This document shows, piece by piece, positions 23,248-35,420 of a stretch of DNA of 64,000 nucleotides; within the stretch, counting starts at the first letter, position 1; every line of letters begins with the position of its first letter. The translations under genes and the position numbers were made by a program. The notes below the pieces were generated by a model. The model did not search any database and was not told the origin of the DNA. It saw only the letters and a list, made by a program, of their open reading frames with translations. This stretch comes from Onchidella celtica. Taxonomy: Eukaryota; Mollusca; Gastropoda; Systellommatophora; Onchidiidae. The stretch covers positions 5,213,507 through 5,277,506 of the forward strand of contig OZ007569.1 of assembly GCA_963931925.1 (NCBI GenBank), written 5' to 3'.

Positions 23248-24507
23248 CACCTGTCACCTGTCGGCCTCATCGTCATCGATGTTAGCTGCTACAGTGGATG
23301 TCACGACAAAATCTCCTCCACCCAATCCTGTCCTTAGCTTTCCTAGTTAGTTCACTTATTTCCAGCTGGCTGACTTTCTTGATGTTATCGTGATATGTAA
23401 TGGGTGGTCTTCCTTGTTTTCTCTTTGTTTCTGTCTTTCCTTGAAGGATTGATATCATAAGGGCCGTGCTTTTGTTTCGGGCCGCGTGGCCGATGTATGC
23501 AAGTCTTCTTTTATTTATTTCAGGTGTTATTCTTCTGGTGGTGCCAAGCTGTTCTAAGATGCTTGTATTTGTTCTCCTTTCTGTCCAACTTATTCTGAGT
23601 AGCCTTCTGTAAAGCCACATTTCAGCTGCCTCCAATCTTGTTATGTCTGCCTTTTTGAGTGTCCAGGCTTCACAACCATATAGTAGGACTGGCCAGATCA
23701 AGCACTTAAGTATGTTCACTTTGAGGTCCGTTGGTGTGCCTCTATCCTTCCAAATGTTGTTTAGTTGAACCATTTTGTGTTTTGCCATTCCTATCCTTGT
23801 TTTTATGTCCTTTGAGCAGCTTCCATCTTGCGATTTATGTGATCCTAGGATTTGAAATCAGTCACTTTTTCTAGTGCTGTTTTGTTTACTAGTATCTCCT
23901 GGTGTTCATGGTGCCCTGTTCCAGTATGCATGACTTTCGTTTTCTTAACATTTAGGTGTAGGCCTGCTGTCTTGCCCGCTTCATCCACTCTGTGCAACAC
24001 TCTTTTCATGCTGGTGATGTTATCTGACATAAGAGCTGTGTCATCAGCGTAGCGAAGGTTTGTGATGTTTCGGCCTCCGATCTTTATTCCCATATCTTCT
24101 ATGTCTGCGTTTCTCATGATCTGCTCAGTATAAATATTGAAAAGATGAGGTGAAAGTATGCAACCCTGTCTGACTCCTTTCTCGATGTTGAAATATGGAC
24201 AGTTCTCATTGTTCCATCTAATCGTTGCCTTTTGTTCGTGGTATAGTGCAGCGATGAGGGTCACAAGGTGTTTCGGGAATCCCATCTTAATCATTATATC
24301 GAACAGGTGATGGTGCCTAACGCTGTCGAACGCTTTGCTGTAGTCTATGAACGTGATGAAGGCTTCGTTTCCATTGCTTCTTATCTGTTCAATCATTATT
24401 TGTAGTATGAAGAGCATGTCAGCGGTTCCTCTGTTGGTCCTGTAACCAGCTTGATATTCTGATAGTTCCTCTTCTACCTTAGATTTCATTCTGTTGAGTA
24501 TGATGAT
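23248..24507 (-). mobile_element. 5'-truncated LINE with 11-bp target duplication
   Basis: The RT palm is encoded at 24489-23845 (-): YQAGYRTNRGT, then FIDYSKAFDSVRHHHL (motif A), KGVRQGCILSPHLFN (motif B) and LRYADDTALM (intact YADD). After a frameshift the C-terminal region continues at 23788-23282 (LLYGCEAWTLKKADI, QGRPPITYHDNIKK). Flanking AATTTAGACGT occurs at 23237-23247 and 24508-24518. The endonuclease and RT N-terminus are missing, the usual result of incomplete reverse transcription. The 3' end carries GATGACGATGA-like short repeats, as in RTE-type tails. Confidence 0.88.
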
Positions 24508-25639
24508 AATTTAGACGTACGTCATTAAAATGTCAGGTCAGCTTGGGTAGCGAGAACTGCAAACGTGCAGGTACATATAAACAGTGCATATAAAAATCTC
24601 AAAGTTTTCATTTTAACAAGAAAGAGAATGTCGAAACAAAATTAAATCGTGCGTCAATTGGTTTCGTGATCAACGTAGCATGCAAAGAGCAGAGTAAACA
24701 ACAAGTCAGTGAAGATCGTATATTGGAATACCTCATAGAAATGGGTCTGGAAAGAAATGATGAACACAGTGACTGGACTGTCGCTTGAGTAAAAGAAAAT
24801 TAGACAAACCCAACAGACAGAAAGACAGACACATTTCTATTAATGTGCAGACACAGCGTTCGTGAGAAATAGTGCGTAAACAAATGTGAATAAATCAATG
24901 AACTAAAGCCTGTAAATTTGACAGTTACATGCTTATTGTTTTGCCGTTCACGATAAATTAAAACAATGGTTCTTATCTTCGCTACATAAATCCTCACCTC
25001 TCACACCTTGATCTGTTTAATAACACGTCCGGAACGTCCAAATCAGTGGCACCGAGCAGACATATAGGAAATTCAATCAAGTTCTGGTAACAAAAGGTTA
25101 AAATCCAACAACATTTCGCACTGCAATGAGTTTTCTTCCAACCGTATTCAGTTATACATACCACGGAGCATAAAGCTGAGTTTTCATGTCTACTGGAACC
25201 GAGGCGGTAACGGAAACCTAAAAAATCAACACAGTAGTACAAAGAAAGAGAGTTTCCATCTGTGGGGGTTCAGCATTCCCGTCCAAATATTCTTTCTATT
25301 TCACTACTTGGAGGGTTGTTGAGGTTTCCGGTTGCCGTACACATGAAAACCCAACTCAAGCCTACAAGAACGGATTACGCTGTTGACAGCTGTTAACAAG
25401 AGTTTTGGTGTGACGTGAAATATAAATGAAGCTGCAAGAAATAACATGTTTTGTGTGCCCATTCTTAGCGAGAAACCAATGTATAATTGTTTTTAAGTTG
25501 TTAATCTCCTGGTCACAGATTTAAGGCGTCTTCAGACTTGGCGACTGTGACAAATGAGTGCCCTTAACCTAAGTAAAGTCAACACTAGACGACACAGGCT
25601 TCAGGTCAAATTGTTTCTATATCCACCACCCCTTTTCTA

Positions 25640-25725
25640 AACCCCTTACACACACACACACACACAAACACACACACGCAAGCACGCACGCACACACACA
25701 CACAATAACACACACACACACAGAA
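25640..25725. repeat. (CA)n-rich microsatellite
   Basis: An interrupted CA array. A second, shorter CA run is at 25930-25940. Confidence 0.9.
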
Positions 25726-25924
25726 ATGTTTACTACAACGCTGTGTCTCAACATTACGTCTTTCAAACTGCAACCACAAAAGATATGGGCACCCAACTCT
25801 CCCCTTCCCCACCCAATCGCAGCAATAACCCTCATGTATTTGTCTGTCTGTTCATCCAATAATCAGTTCAGCGCTGAGATAAGGATTTGTTTGTTGTTTT
25901 TTTTAAGGGGAAGGGGGGCGTTAA

Positions 25925-26070
25925 ACAAACACACACATTCATAAAGCTTTTGGCGACGTTTCGTTCTTCTGTCAACTTCAATTTCAAAAAGAGGGGGCTA
26001 AACAAACGCACACATTTATAAGCTAACAGTGACGTTTCGTTCTTCTGTCAACTTCAATTTCAAAAAGGCC
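25925..26070. repeat. Tandem duplication, period about 75 bp
   Basis: Two copies of GACGTTTCGTTCTTCTGTCA followed by ACTTCAATTTCAAAAAG, each preceded by AAACAAACRCACACATT. Confidence 0.75.
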
Positions 26071-26520
26071 CATAAATGAATAAATAGTCCTCAGTTCTCT
26101 CTCCTTCCCTTCTCCAGTTTTTTCTGTCACAGATTGCAGTAGGTGTCTCGTCATTTATCTTAATATCAAACAAAATCAGAGATAAGAAAACAACAGTGTT
26201 CTAAAAGCTATGTTATTACAGTTTGCTTGCAATCCGAAGCGACAACTCGAGGCTACTGTAAAGCGGGCAATAACTCTTCAAGCTTATGTTTGTTCAAGTC
26301 AAATAGAGTAAAATGTTGTAAAAATGCAAGTATCTAACCAAAGTGGCTGTAAATAACTTAATTCTGAAGTCCTTGATTGGTTATAAAACCATCCAGACCT
26401 GACGAAGCTTTGGTGTGTCGGCAGTTTCATTGCCTGGATCATATTTCTTCTTGTTTAAGCCGTGCTGCCAATTCTTTAAGCTCAGTCAGTCCTGTTACAA
26501 CGATGTAAATGTTGTAGATA

Positions 26521-26712
26521 GATCTAGCTGTTTGGGTTACGTTAGCAGATGAAGACGGGAACAAAGCTAAAGCAGCTGACCAAAACGAGAAAGGTGAAAT
26601 AATGAAAACAGCAAGGGCAAGAAAAAAGTGGGAGACAATGAAGAAGGAAAGAAAACCAGATGATGTTGAAAGAAGAGGAAAATACCTGAATAAGGAAGCA
26701 GAGAAGAAATAA
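26521..26712 (+). other. Short Lys/Glu-rich open frame, unknown
   Basis: This frame has 63 codons and stops with TAA at 26710-26712. It reads DEDGNKAKAADQNEKGEI, then ARARKKWETMKKERKPDD and ERRGKYLNKEAEKK. There is no good start. Possible acceptors precede it (GTTACGTTAG, GTTAGCAG). It resembles in composition the linker between endonuclease and RT in LINEs, so a LINE fragment is the most economical reading; an exon of an unknown gene is possible. Confidence 0.25.
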
Positions 26713-27106
26713 AATTCAACGTATTTATAGCAAAAGAAGAAAATCAGTAAAAAGATGAAATCGGAAAAAGAGAGATCAGTGGTAGGAAACTCCTCAGGTA
26801 GAGCAAGACAGATGACGATCTTCAGAGGAAAAATGGATTCTTTCATTAGATGTTTCGGCCTTTAACTTCCTGACATCTTCTAGAACCCCGGCCACACCGA
26901 GTTCATGACTCTCGGTGTTCGTCACCTACCTTTTTTTTTTCGTCGCCAGGCTCTTCTTTGGGTTTGAACCGGTACCGCTGGTTTCTGTTTTTCTATGCAG
27001 GTGTCTTATCCATTTTGCCAAAAACTGCCACTGGCTATATGGTATAAGCTGGAAAGGGCAGAGAAAACGAGGAAACAGAAAACCGTACGAGTCTGTCAGA
27101 CCCAGT

Positions 27107-27318
27107 CCAGCCAGCATCCCTACGTTAGTCCGACGTAGATTTTGATTTGATTTCCGTAGGCTTGCAGCTTGGTAAGATTACCACAGGGACGGATTCTTTA
27201 CATCAAACAGAAGTTGGCACGATGTCATAACCAGCGGAGCTACGTAGAAACGACATCATTACTCTGTGCAAACTTGACACCGATCTTACACGTCGGATTT
27301 CCATAGGTTGCTGGCTGG
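27107..27318. mobile_element. MITE family 'CCAGCCAGCA', copy 2
   Basis: The left end CCAGCCAGCATCCCTACG and right end CCATAGGTTGCTGGCTGG form inverted termini. The interior has repeated ACGTCGGA/CCGACGTAG-type stretches. This is the best preserved of the three copies. Confidence 0.65.
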
Positions 27319-27563
27319 GAGGGCACTTCGTATTTTTGCCGTAACTTTGCAGAAAACAGCATTTTTTGTTGAAATTTGGACTGTTTTGCTAAAATCACGT
27401 AACTATCGGTAATAAAATTTGCTCACACAAGTCAGCGAGTGAGTGACCTTTGACCCATCATTTTTAGTTTTTCAAGAAAAACAAACAAACAAAACAAATA
27501 AATAAAAATAAACGTGAGTAAATGACAACCAACAAACACCTTTGAATAGATCATAAGAAACAC

Positions 27564-27569
27564 TTTATT
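27564..27569 (-). terminator. Candidate polyadenylation signal of gene B
   Basis: TTTATT on + (AATAAA on -) lies about 90 bases beyond the gene B stop codon, a normal spacing for a short 3' UTR. Confidence 0.45.
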
Positions 27570-27654
27570 TACAATAGATTTGAATGTAATGAATGACTGC
27601 AGATCGGTAAGGATTACAAGTTGCTGTGGTCGATTTGCTTTGAGTTGTATTTGG

Positions 27655-28044
27655 TTAGGAAGCCACTGCAGTTGGAAGTCGCAGATGCTTCTCATTGAAC
27701 ATTTTGCCTCGATGTGATGCGTTGCTACTGGCAACACGTGACCCAGCAGTGGTGACCCCGCTGGTGACCCTTGACCTTGACCTAGATTCACTGAAGGCGA
27801 TGCGTCTCTTGGAGGTGATGAAGAAGGGGTCGCTGCAAGGGTGCTCAGAGTCTAACATGGCACAGAACTCGTACACTCTAGAACTTAAAATCTGCCAGGA
27901 GAAACAAGGAAAGAACTAGTTATAAAAATCAATTAACATCAACATAATCATCGTCATCATCGCCGTCATCATCACCAAGCCAACATTCTATTATCTATTT
28001 TATTGTACATTGTTTGTTCAAATGTATGTCCATATTTCCCCTCG

Positions 28045-28128
<84 letters not shown>

Positions 28129-28277
28129 AACTTCTCATATGACTCAAATATTAATTTCTTGAATATTTTTTTCCTCACCATTTTAAATCAGTTCTATGAG
28201 CTGAAATTTACTCTAACCAACCATTTTCCTGCTGGAACACTAAAAAAAAATAAATAGATAAATAAATGAATGACATA

Positions 28278-28345
<68 letters not shown>

Positions 28346-31229
28346 AATGAACCCCTCTTTTGTCTTGTTTTCTTTCAGAATACAAAATGAGCATTGCTGC
28401 TGGAGCGATCTGTGATGTCCATGAAATGATCTGGTACAATACCTGAAAGTTCATGCTTTCTTGCCGTTTCATTCTGTGAAATTTCTGATATTTGCTGATG
28501 TTTGACTGAAAGTTGTCGTCGGCGTTGCTGACCAAGGACATGGAGAGAATGCTAGGCAGGTGGATGCTGCTGCTGCAACCACTGGGCAGAGAGAAGCTGG
28601 ATCTAGAAAAAGGCACAGTACACAGAAATGACGAAAGAACTATCGATACAATTCTCAGAATTTTCCAGGCATGTGTTTGGAAATACATAGTTTAGTGCGG
28701 TTTTTCTCAACATTTTTTTTACCTACGCCCCACTTCAATTTTCCAAAACAAAAGTGCGCCTCACCAAGATCGGCCAAAGTTAGTATACAGTAGATACAAA
28801 AAGATTTTAAAATATTTCTATACTTGATGAGGTACCCGACAAATACCCGGGACAGACCTATCTTCCCACTCTTCTCCCTCCCTCTCTCTGAGCTAGACAA
28901 TAATCCACAGCCTCGCTTCAAAACTCATGCGCCTCAGAGCACTGCGCACCAAGTGAACGCTTGCCAAATACAGTTTCCCCATGCAGTGAGCTTATCAAAG
29001 GGAGTACTAAAATAGATCATTGTATTTTACATTTTTACCTTTGAAAAATGCCCTAAACTTGGATAGACACAATAGGTCGATACAAAAGCGATTGGGTTAC
29101 ACTTGTTGACCCTTGAGAAACGTAATTTTGTATTTTTTTTTAAACTGTCACTCAGACTGTAGCGCTGAGCAACAACAAAAAATGGTCAAAATACCATTAC
29201 AATGAATCACTTCCGCTACTATTTAAAAAAAAAAATTTTATGAAAAGATTGTCTACTTTGAAAAGGAGATTTAATTCAAACTTTACTTCAAGTTTTACTC
29301 ATGTGTTTCTTACTTCAACCGGAGTTAATAAAATTATACACTATGAAATTAAGATTTCTAGGAAAAACCCCTACCCTCCATTCTGAAGTCCCACGTCCCA
29401 TCAAAATATTGAAACACACGTTTTTAGTGAATTTATGAAACGTGGACTATGACTCTGAATATGACGTTGCTCTGATGTTCCCAGTGATCGCTTATACGTG
29501 GTTGCGATAGTATGAACATTCCAGATAATGTTAGATAAACCAATATCACCTGTGCTTTTGATAACTGATCGCATAAAGACAATCCTCGTAAAAACATGAA
29601 AACTATTACTGACCATCTATCATGTGAGTTAGGGGGCAGAGATTCCGAACAATCCCATAACTACATGTATTAATTTTTATACGTCAAGCGACTGTCAAAA
29701 CAGTGTCAGGGGAAGTAACAGAGAAAAAAACTTCGCCAACTCTAAAAATACCGAGTTAGTGGTCCGTGGTCTAAAACTGAGAAGGTTGGGGATTAATTCT
29801 CTGGGTCAGAAGCGGATTAACAACCAGATTCCGTGAGTACTGTTTAAGAAAGTACATTCAAGTATAAAGTGCACTATGATTGACTTCCCGAACATAGCTG
29901 TCAGACCACACTATTACAATATTATCAATGAATAGTAGCCTACTGCCATGTTCATCTCTTCTAATGCCGCCTTATCTAAATTAATATTTCTGCCAGAATA
30001 GACTCTCTCAATATTATGTAAGATCATGTTATATCCACTTTAATGTATGTAATGCAATATAGCTTGTAAAGGGCTCAAATTCACAAAAATGATGTGCTCT
30101 AAGGCGCTGAACTACAATTTGAAACAGGATGATCAATTCATCATACTCCCGCTCACACAGATCAATAGACACTCAAATTAATCTACTCTCATCCTCAAAT
30201 CTCTGAGACCAAAAACGGACATCATTCGGTTTCAAAGAAATCAAAATTCAGTTTTGAGCCTATTTTTAAATGTGATATTTTATTCTCACTTTTCCTGGTG
30301 TCAACGCTAATGTTGTTCCACAATTTAGGCCCGCCAATAAAAAAAAGCTTTTTCACCAAACGACAATCTGACTGTGGGTGTCTCAAGAAGTTTCGCGTCC
30401 ACTGATATTAAAGTGCGCCATGATTATTATGATTCCACTAGCTCTGTATCAAAAATCAAAGACTCTCTGACAAGATTCCCCCAACCCACACGGTCGCCTT
30501 CCGTGCATATAGGTACTAAAAAGCTACATTGCCAACCTGCACTTGAAGTGTATCTTGTAACTTAACCCCTGAACTAATTTAGATGATCAACGTACCTCAG
30601 CTTGCACGGTAATCATACCACCGTGGCCATTTTGTAAATACAGATGTGGAATGCTTTCGTAGTAAATCAAAAAAAAAAAAAGAAGCATAGTTTGGTCTTT
30701 AAATATACTGGTAAACACTGTCAACTGTCCCCTTGTACGATGCCGTGACACAGCAAAGAAACTAGGCTAGAATATTCTCCAACAATAATTGATCCATACC
30801 TGTCACCAACGGAGGAGCATCTAGTAGCGCTGGTGGCAGGTCTGATGCTGTGGGCATACTCGGATTCCTCGTTACCGTCCGACTGGTGACTAGCCAGCCG
30901 GGTTCTGGGGACACAACAAACATTTTGGCACTCATATTGCTGTATTTAAGGAATTTCATCAGTTATAAACACCGTAATGCCTGGCCATATTTTGATAAAT
31001 GAAACTGTGTCTGTACTGCAGAAGCACGTAGAGAATAAACCAAATACCATAACGTGTTTTGTTTTTTCAATAATGACTTCAAAACACTGCTCGACATAAA
31101 TTAATGCTGTGAGGATTTTTATAGCAGCTCTTTAGGAAATACAAAGAAAGAAAAAGATGTTATAGTAGCCTATTAAAGCTGCACTCGGTATTTTTAGGAG
31201 CCGCTAGAAAAGCAGAATCTATCTATCTG

Positions 31230-31294
<65 letters not shown>

Positions 31295-33356
31295 ACTCTA
31301 TCTACCTATCTATTGTCTGTCTCTTTGTTTGTCGGTCTGTCTGTCTGTCTATCAAACAAAGAACTGCGGTACTGCTGTCTACCTCAGGATGACCCTTTTT
31401 CTCTGCCTGTATTTGTCCAGTTTTTTCTTCATCTCGTTCTGTGCTCTCTGATTCTGCGAGTAAATTAAACTGAACTATAAATGCACTGCATTTCACTGCT
31501 ATCTTTGAAACCACTGAATTACCGGTGACAGCACTAAGTTTGACTGGTCAAAACAAACTCATACTCTCAAAGCAACTCTCTCACTGTTTCACCAGTCTAA
31601 CTAACTTCTTTCTCTTATTTAGGCTATTTATTTAGGCTATTTAGGCATACCAATCAGGCAGTTCTTATGTTGTCGACGTCGGCCACTGTCCACCCGGCCA
31701 ATAACATTTTGCGGGGCGGGGGAGGGGGGGGGGGGCTTGATTTTATTGACCCATTTTAAGTCGCACACCAAAAACACAAATTAGCTATCTTCTATCCAGA
31801 CCTTGTAAAAACAACGCATATTCTGATTTCCTAATTAGCACCCATTCATTAATCAACGTAGTTGATATTCATAAAAATCAGTTTTATTTTCCATCGAGGT
31901 CGCCAGAGGACTCTTATACAATGCATTATACAATGTATTAATGGCAATCAAAAAAACATTTTGCGACAATGATGTTATTGCCAGAGGTCGGGGTGAGTCG
32001 TCTGGAGAGCCTCTGAATTACGGTGAAGATTTAAAGAGGTTGGTATTATTTGCTTTTGTTGTTGTTTTTCGTGTTGTTTTGTTCAACTAAAAAGTTGTAG
32101 GAATATTGATGTGTCTAAATAACGAAAGTTAAATAATCCATCCCAACCAGCATAATATCTACATCAATCTGACATCGATTTGTATAGGATTTCCGTAGGG
32201 TTGGTAGGATTATTGTAGGGTCGGATTCTCTACATCAGACCGACGTCGGGGCGGTGATGTATCCAGCGGATCTACGTCGGAACCATTCTAGTGGTTGTAC
32301 GTACAAAGGGTTTGGGGTGGGGATGGGGGTTGAAGTCAAGTGTATGTAAAGTGTATATGTAGGGGAGGGCGCAAAATCCGTCAAAACTGAGTGCGTAAGT
32401 ACTTTATGGATAACCCTAATAACGTACTAAATACGCATGCACTGTGGGCCAAGGTTTCCCAGTTTACTACTGGTCTGTCTGATCGTAATTAACCTACAGA
32501 ACGAATGGCAGCTACCACATAACTAATGAAAATGATCTTCTACTTCTGACCTGTGTGTTTACTTTCTTTATTATTTTTTCGTTCTTTATCTCTTTTACAC
32601 CGTGTCTAAACAGACGGGCTTGAGGTTATAAATTAAAGGGTAAGTAACTGGAAATTAATGGCAGAAACAATGGCCTCGGATGCCTATTGCACCCGGGACC
32701 ACCCAACGCAGAGTTTTTAATAAGATCCCTGAAATTATGCTCTGCTGCGGGACTAGTCTTGGTGCCGCCAGGCTCCCTGGCGGCACCAAGAACTAAAGAC
32801 CAAAATTCAAAAACTCTAGAGCCCTGCTAGGTCCTAATATCTTATTACTTGTTTTAACTGCGGCTCTAGAGGAAAACAGTCAATTAGGGACATGTTATAT
32901 TGGCTATAAAGGGATCAAATTCCTGAAAGGGACAGTGTCCCAGAACTGCTTCTCTGTCTTCCCCTTTTTCCTGTCTTGTCCTTGCCCTTGCCTTGGCGCA
33001 TCCCAAAAATTAATAAATAAAAAACCACGAAGAATGAAGACAACAACAGAAAGAAAGAAAAAAAGAACAACCAGCTAACAAGAAAGACCAAAGAGAGAGA
33101 AAATCAAGAACAGGGGGCCAACAGCACTATGCTGAGGCCCCCGAGAAACAAAAGAACTCATCCGCTGGAAATTAAGAAAGAAATTGTCACGTGGAAATAA
33201 AAAAAAGGTGCTATAAAAGTAAACATACCTAGGCTTATAATCTGTCTACTCTCCTCCCTCCCTCCCCACAAAGACAGATACGCAAACATACACACACACA
33301 CACACACACACACATTTACCTTGTCCAAAGTTCTTTCATCCACCTGGGCCCTTGAA
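27655..33356 (-). CDS. Gene B: uncharacterised, paralogue of gene A (five 3' exons)
   Basis: Exons on - are 33356-33320 (acceptor ACTACAG, donor GTAAAT), 31453-31383 (acceptor CTCGCAG, donor GTAGAC), 30904-30800 (acceptor TGTCCCCAG, donor GTATGG), 28602-28443 (acceptor TTTTTCTAG, donor GTATTG) and 27891-27655 (acceptor CTCCTGGCAG, stop TAA). Only one frame chain survives all junctions. About 203 residues are covered. The order is a coiled-coil-like basic helix (EMKKKLDKYRQRKRVIL), an acidic and RPATSATR stretch, a Ser-rich stretch, the block MNFQILSSRVYEFCAML, and a basic Ser/Arg-rich tail ending LPTAVAS. LDKYRQRKRVIL and FQxxxxxVxEFC align with gene A. The start exon was not found; ATGGACAGTGAAGCAGG at 33922 (-) is a possible start, but its GTTTAC donor is phase 1 and does not fit directly. 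Confidence 0.7.
28046..28125. repeat. (CT)n microsatellite
   Basis: A nearly pure CT array lies in the gene B intron 27892-28442. Confidence 0.95.
28276..28346. repeat. (AAAG)n microsatellite
   Basis: About 17 AAAG units lie in the same gene B intron. Confidence 0.95.
28694..28770 (+). mobile_element. hAT-like MITE end
   Basis: AGTGCGGTTTTTCTCAAC followed by a CGCCCCACTTCAATTTTCC stretch matches, inverted, the right part of 7298-7608. The far end was not found. The rest of 28771-30799 (gene B intron) has no supported feature. Confidence 0.35.
31218..31350. repeat. CTAT/CTGT microsatellite
   Basis: A mixed tetranucleotide array lies in a gene B intron, ending about 30 bases from the donor of the 31453-31383 exon. 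Confidence 0.9.
32142..32300. mobile_element. MITE family 'CCAGCCAGCA', copy 3 (diverged)
   Basis: The left end CCAACCAGCATAATATCTAC is followed by GATTTCCGTAGGG and GGATTCTCTACATCAGACCG, matching copy 2. The right end is not resolved. Confidence 0.5.
32757..32791. repeat. Perfect 16-bp hairpin with 3-base loop
   Basis: TCTTGGTGCCGCCAGG, loop CTC, then its exact complement. Pairing continues a few bases outward with one bulge. It is GC-rich inside an AT-rich intron of gene B. Confidence 0.9.
33112..33152 (+). repeat. 'CAGGGCCAA...CTCAGGCCCTCGAG' dispersed hairpin, copy 1
   Basis: It reads CAGGGGGCCAACAGCACTAT then GCTGAGGCCCCCGAGAAACA. The GGGGGCC and GGCCCCC ends pair. The same unit appears twice at 58042-58182. 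Confidence 0.6.
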
Positions 33357-33779
33357 CTGTAGTATCATTTTAGAAATGTTTGACATCCACTGAATAGGAA
33401 GATGAGGCATCCCCCCCCCCCCCCCCCACACCAAATCTGTGTGGCTGGATGCCTCCCCCCCCCCTCTCAAATATATTATTTTGTAAAGCCAGATCTGCCC
33501 ATATTTTCCCAACCCTTAAAGGGCTTGATAAGGTTGTCATGATTAAAAAACAACAACAAAAACTTCCTGAAACAACCGTTAGGCTATATTTTTGTTTCTT
33601 TGTTTGTTTTTGGCGCGGTGGTCAGAAATTATTAAACATAGTCACGGATGCTGTAATGAATTTCATGACTTCCCGTGGTTCTTAAATTATTTTCAGAAAG
33701 TGGATAATGGAAAGAGAGAGGTGTTTAAAATAACAGGGACAACGGATATATTATTTGGATAGAGAAAAAGTTTTGCACC

Positions 33780-33930
33780 GTAGTCTTTGCCATAGAGGGC
33801 GCACAAGTGCGTTTATAGTAACCAAAATGGCGGTTGACGAGTTGGGGCCAAACCGAAATCAGTGAAAGAAAGCCTTTTATTGATAGCCACCCGAGTAAAC
33901 CTTCTCCTGCTTCACTGTCCATGCACAGTT
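33780..33930. promoter_or_regulatory. Candidate bidirectional promoter between gene B and SPATA7
   Basis: CCAAAATGGCGG at 33822-33833 is close to the YY1 core and lies in a CpG-containing patch, unlike its flanks. Gene B runs left and SPATA7 right from here. The first SPATA7 coding exon is 2 kb away and is preceded by a strong acceptor-like tract, so an upstream non-coding exon is expected. The placement is inference. Confidence 0.35.
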
Positions 33931-34208
33931 ATTATTGGCGACCGACAGAAAGTGCAAGGTAGAGCAAATGCAGCCAATGTCATTGCTTTCTAGTGATTCT
34001 GTTAGATGTAAACAAAGAAAGATTGACATATTATGACATTACAGTTTGGCAAGGTGGAATTCAAATCATTTGCTGCCTCGCCCAGAGATTGCAAAACTTC
34101 TTGATTATCACTCAATTCAAATCACGGATTAGTTTCTTCATCCTATCATCTATGTTTTGCAATTCCTAAGAGTTTGGAAATTGAATATATTAGAACATAT
34201 ATAATTTA

Positions 34209-34618
34209 CGCTGTGGCTATTCTTACGGCAGCCTACCAACTGTTAGTCCATTGTCAGATTGATATGTAACGACGTGAGGGTCTAGTCAGTTTGTATCATC
34301 GAGGCCGTAGGCCGATGTTCGTCTGGGCAGTAGTCAGATTGACATATCAGGGTGAGCCGCCGGGGTAGCTATGTATTGTTTTCACTCGTTAACTCTAAAA
34401 AGGACTTCCGAATGCATTCTATAGTCCGAGTGAAAACAATACATAGCTACCCCGGCGGCTCACCCTGATATGTCAGTCTGACTACTGCCCAGAAGAACAT
34501 CGGCCTACGGCCTCGATGATACAAACTGACTAGACCCTCACGTCGTTACATATCAATCTGACAATGGACTAATATAGCCTAGGTAAGTTGGTAGGCTGCC
34601 GTAAGAATAGCCACAGCG
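34209..34618. mobile_element. 410-bp foldback element with 9-bp target duplication
   Basis: Two arms of about 175-185 bp, 34209-34388 and 34434-34618, are nearly perfect reverse complements around a loop of about 45 bases. The right arm has an extra run of about 14 bases. Ends are CGCTGTGGCTATTC. Flanks TATAATTTA at 34200-34208 and 34619-34627 are identical. Long inverted arms with a 9-bp duplication fit Mutator-like foldback elements. There is no coding capacity. Confidence 0.85.
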
Positions 34619-35420
34619 TATAATTTATACAAAATAGGATACCCTATTGTGTCACAGATGGGTGTGTCACATTGCAGAGTTTAATTTGTGAATTAGCTTA
34701 GGCTACTCTGTGACAAAATTTTTGCATAAACTCTGACAATGAACATGGCATTCGTGGTTTTATTTATGTTTGTTCTGGAGGAAGCATTTTAAAACATAGC
34801 CTATACTTGGCATTTGCATTGGCATTAACTGGGTTGCTCCAACGCTATGATCCAACTTAAAACCTTAATTTTGTTTGTCAAAATGCAAAGATCAGGAGCA
34901 TTGGAACCAGTATGGAGGGCATAGGCATTTTATCAAGCTAGTTTGTAGAACTTCAGACCTATAGATTTTGTTATCCTGATCAGTGTAAGGCAAGGGTGAT
35001 TGCTTCCTTTGTTACAGCATTTTTGCTCTTGCAGTCTATTAATCATGTAACCAGATCCTTACCAAATTCTATATGGCCCAATGAAGATGCATTCATGTTA
35101 TTTCCAGTACATTTACGTACAGTGAAAGGAAATGACAAACACTAGGTAATTAGGACTATATAATACATATCTCATCAGGCATCAGCCGATGTTTACATGG
35201 TCAAAAGAAAGTGTTATATTTCACAAGACCAATATGCAGGAACCAGTCAAGCTATTATATAACTCGATTTAACAACACATTCTTTGCCTCTCCATGCATC
35301 TTATGAACAAAGATTTTAATAACATGTTGTAGAAAATATTAGAAGTCAGCAATTTTTATTCAAATGAGACAAAGGGAGTGCACTGAGTATGCTCTTGGTT
35401 TGACTGATGATGTAAAATAA

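Noticed and set aside
26439..26846. 135-codon minus-strand frame
   Set aside because: Hydrophobic mirror of a Lys/Glu-rich plus-strand frame; no family feature and no splice support.
32757..32791. microRNA precursor
   Set aside because: A 3-base loop and 16-bp stem are too small for a Drosha/Dicer substrate.
34209..34618. Helitron or LTR end
   Set aside because: Helitrons make no target duplication or long inverted arms, and LTRs are direct repeats; a 9-bp duplication and long inverted arms fit a foldback DNA element.
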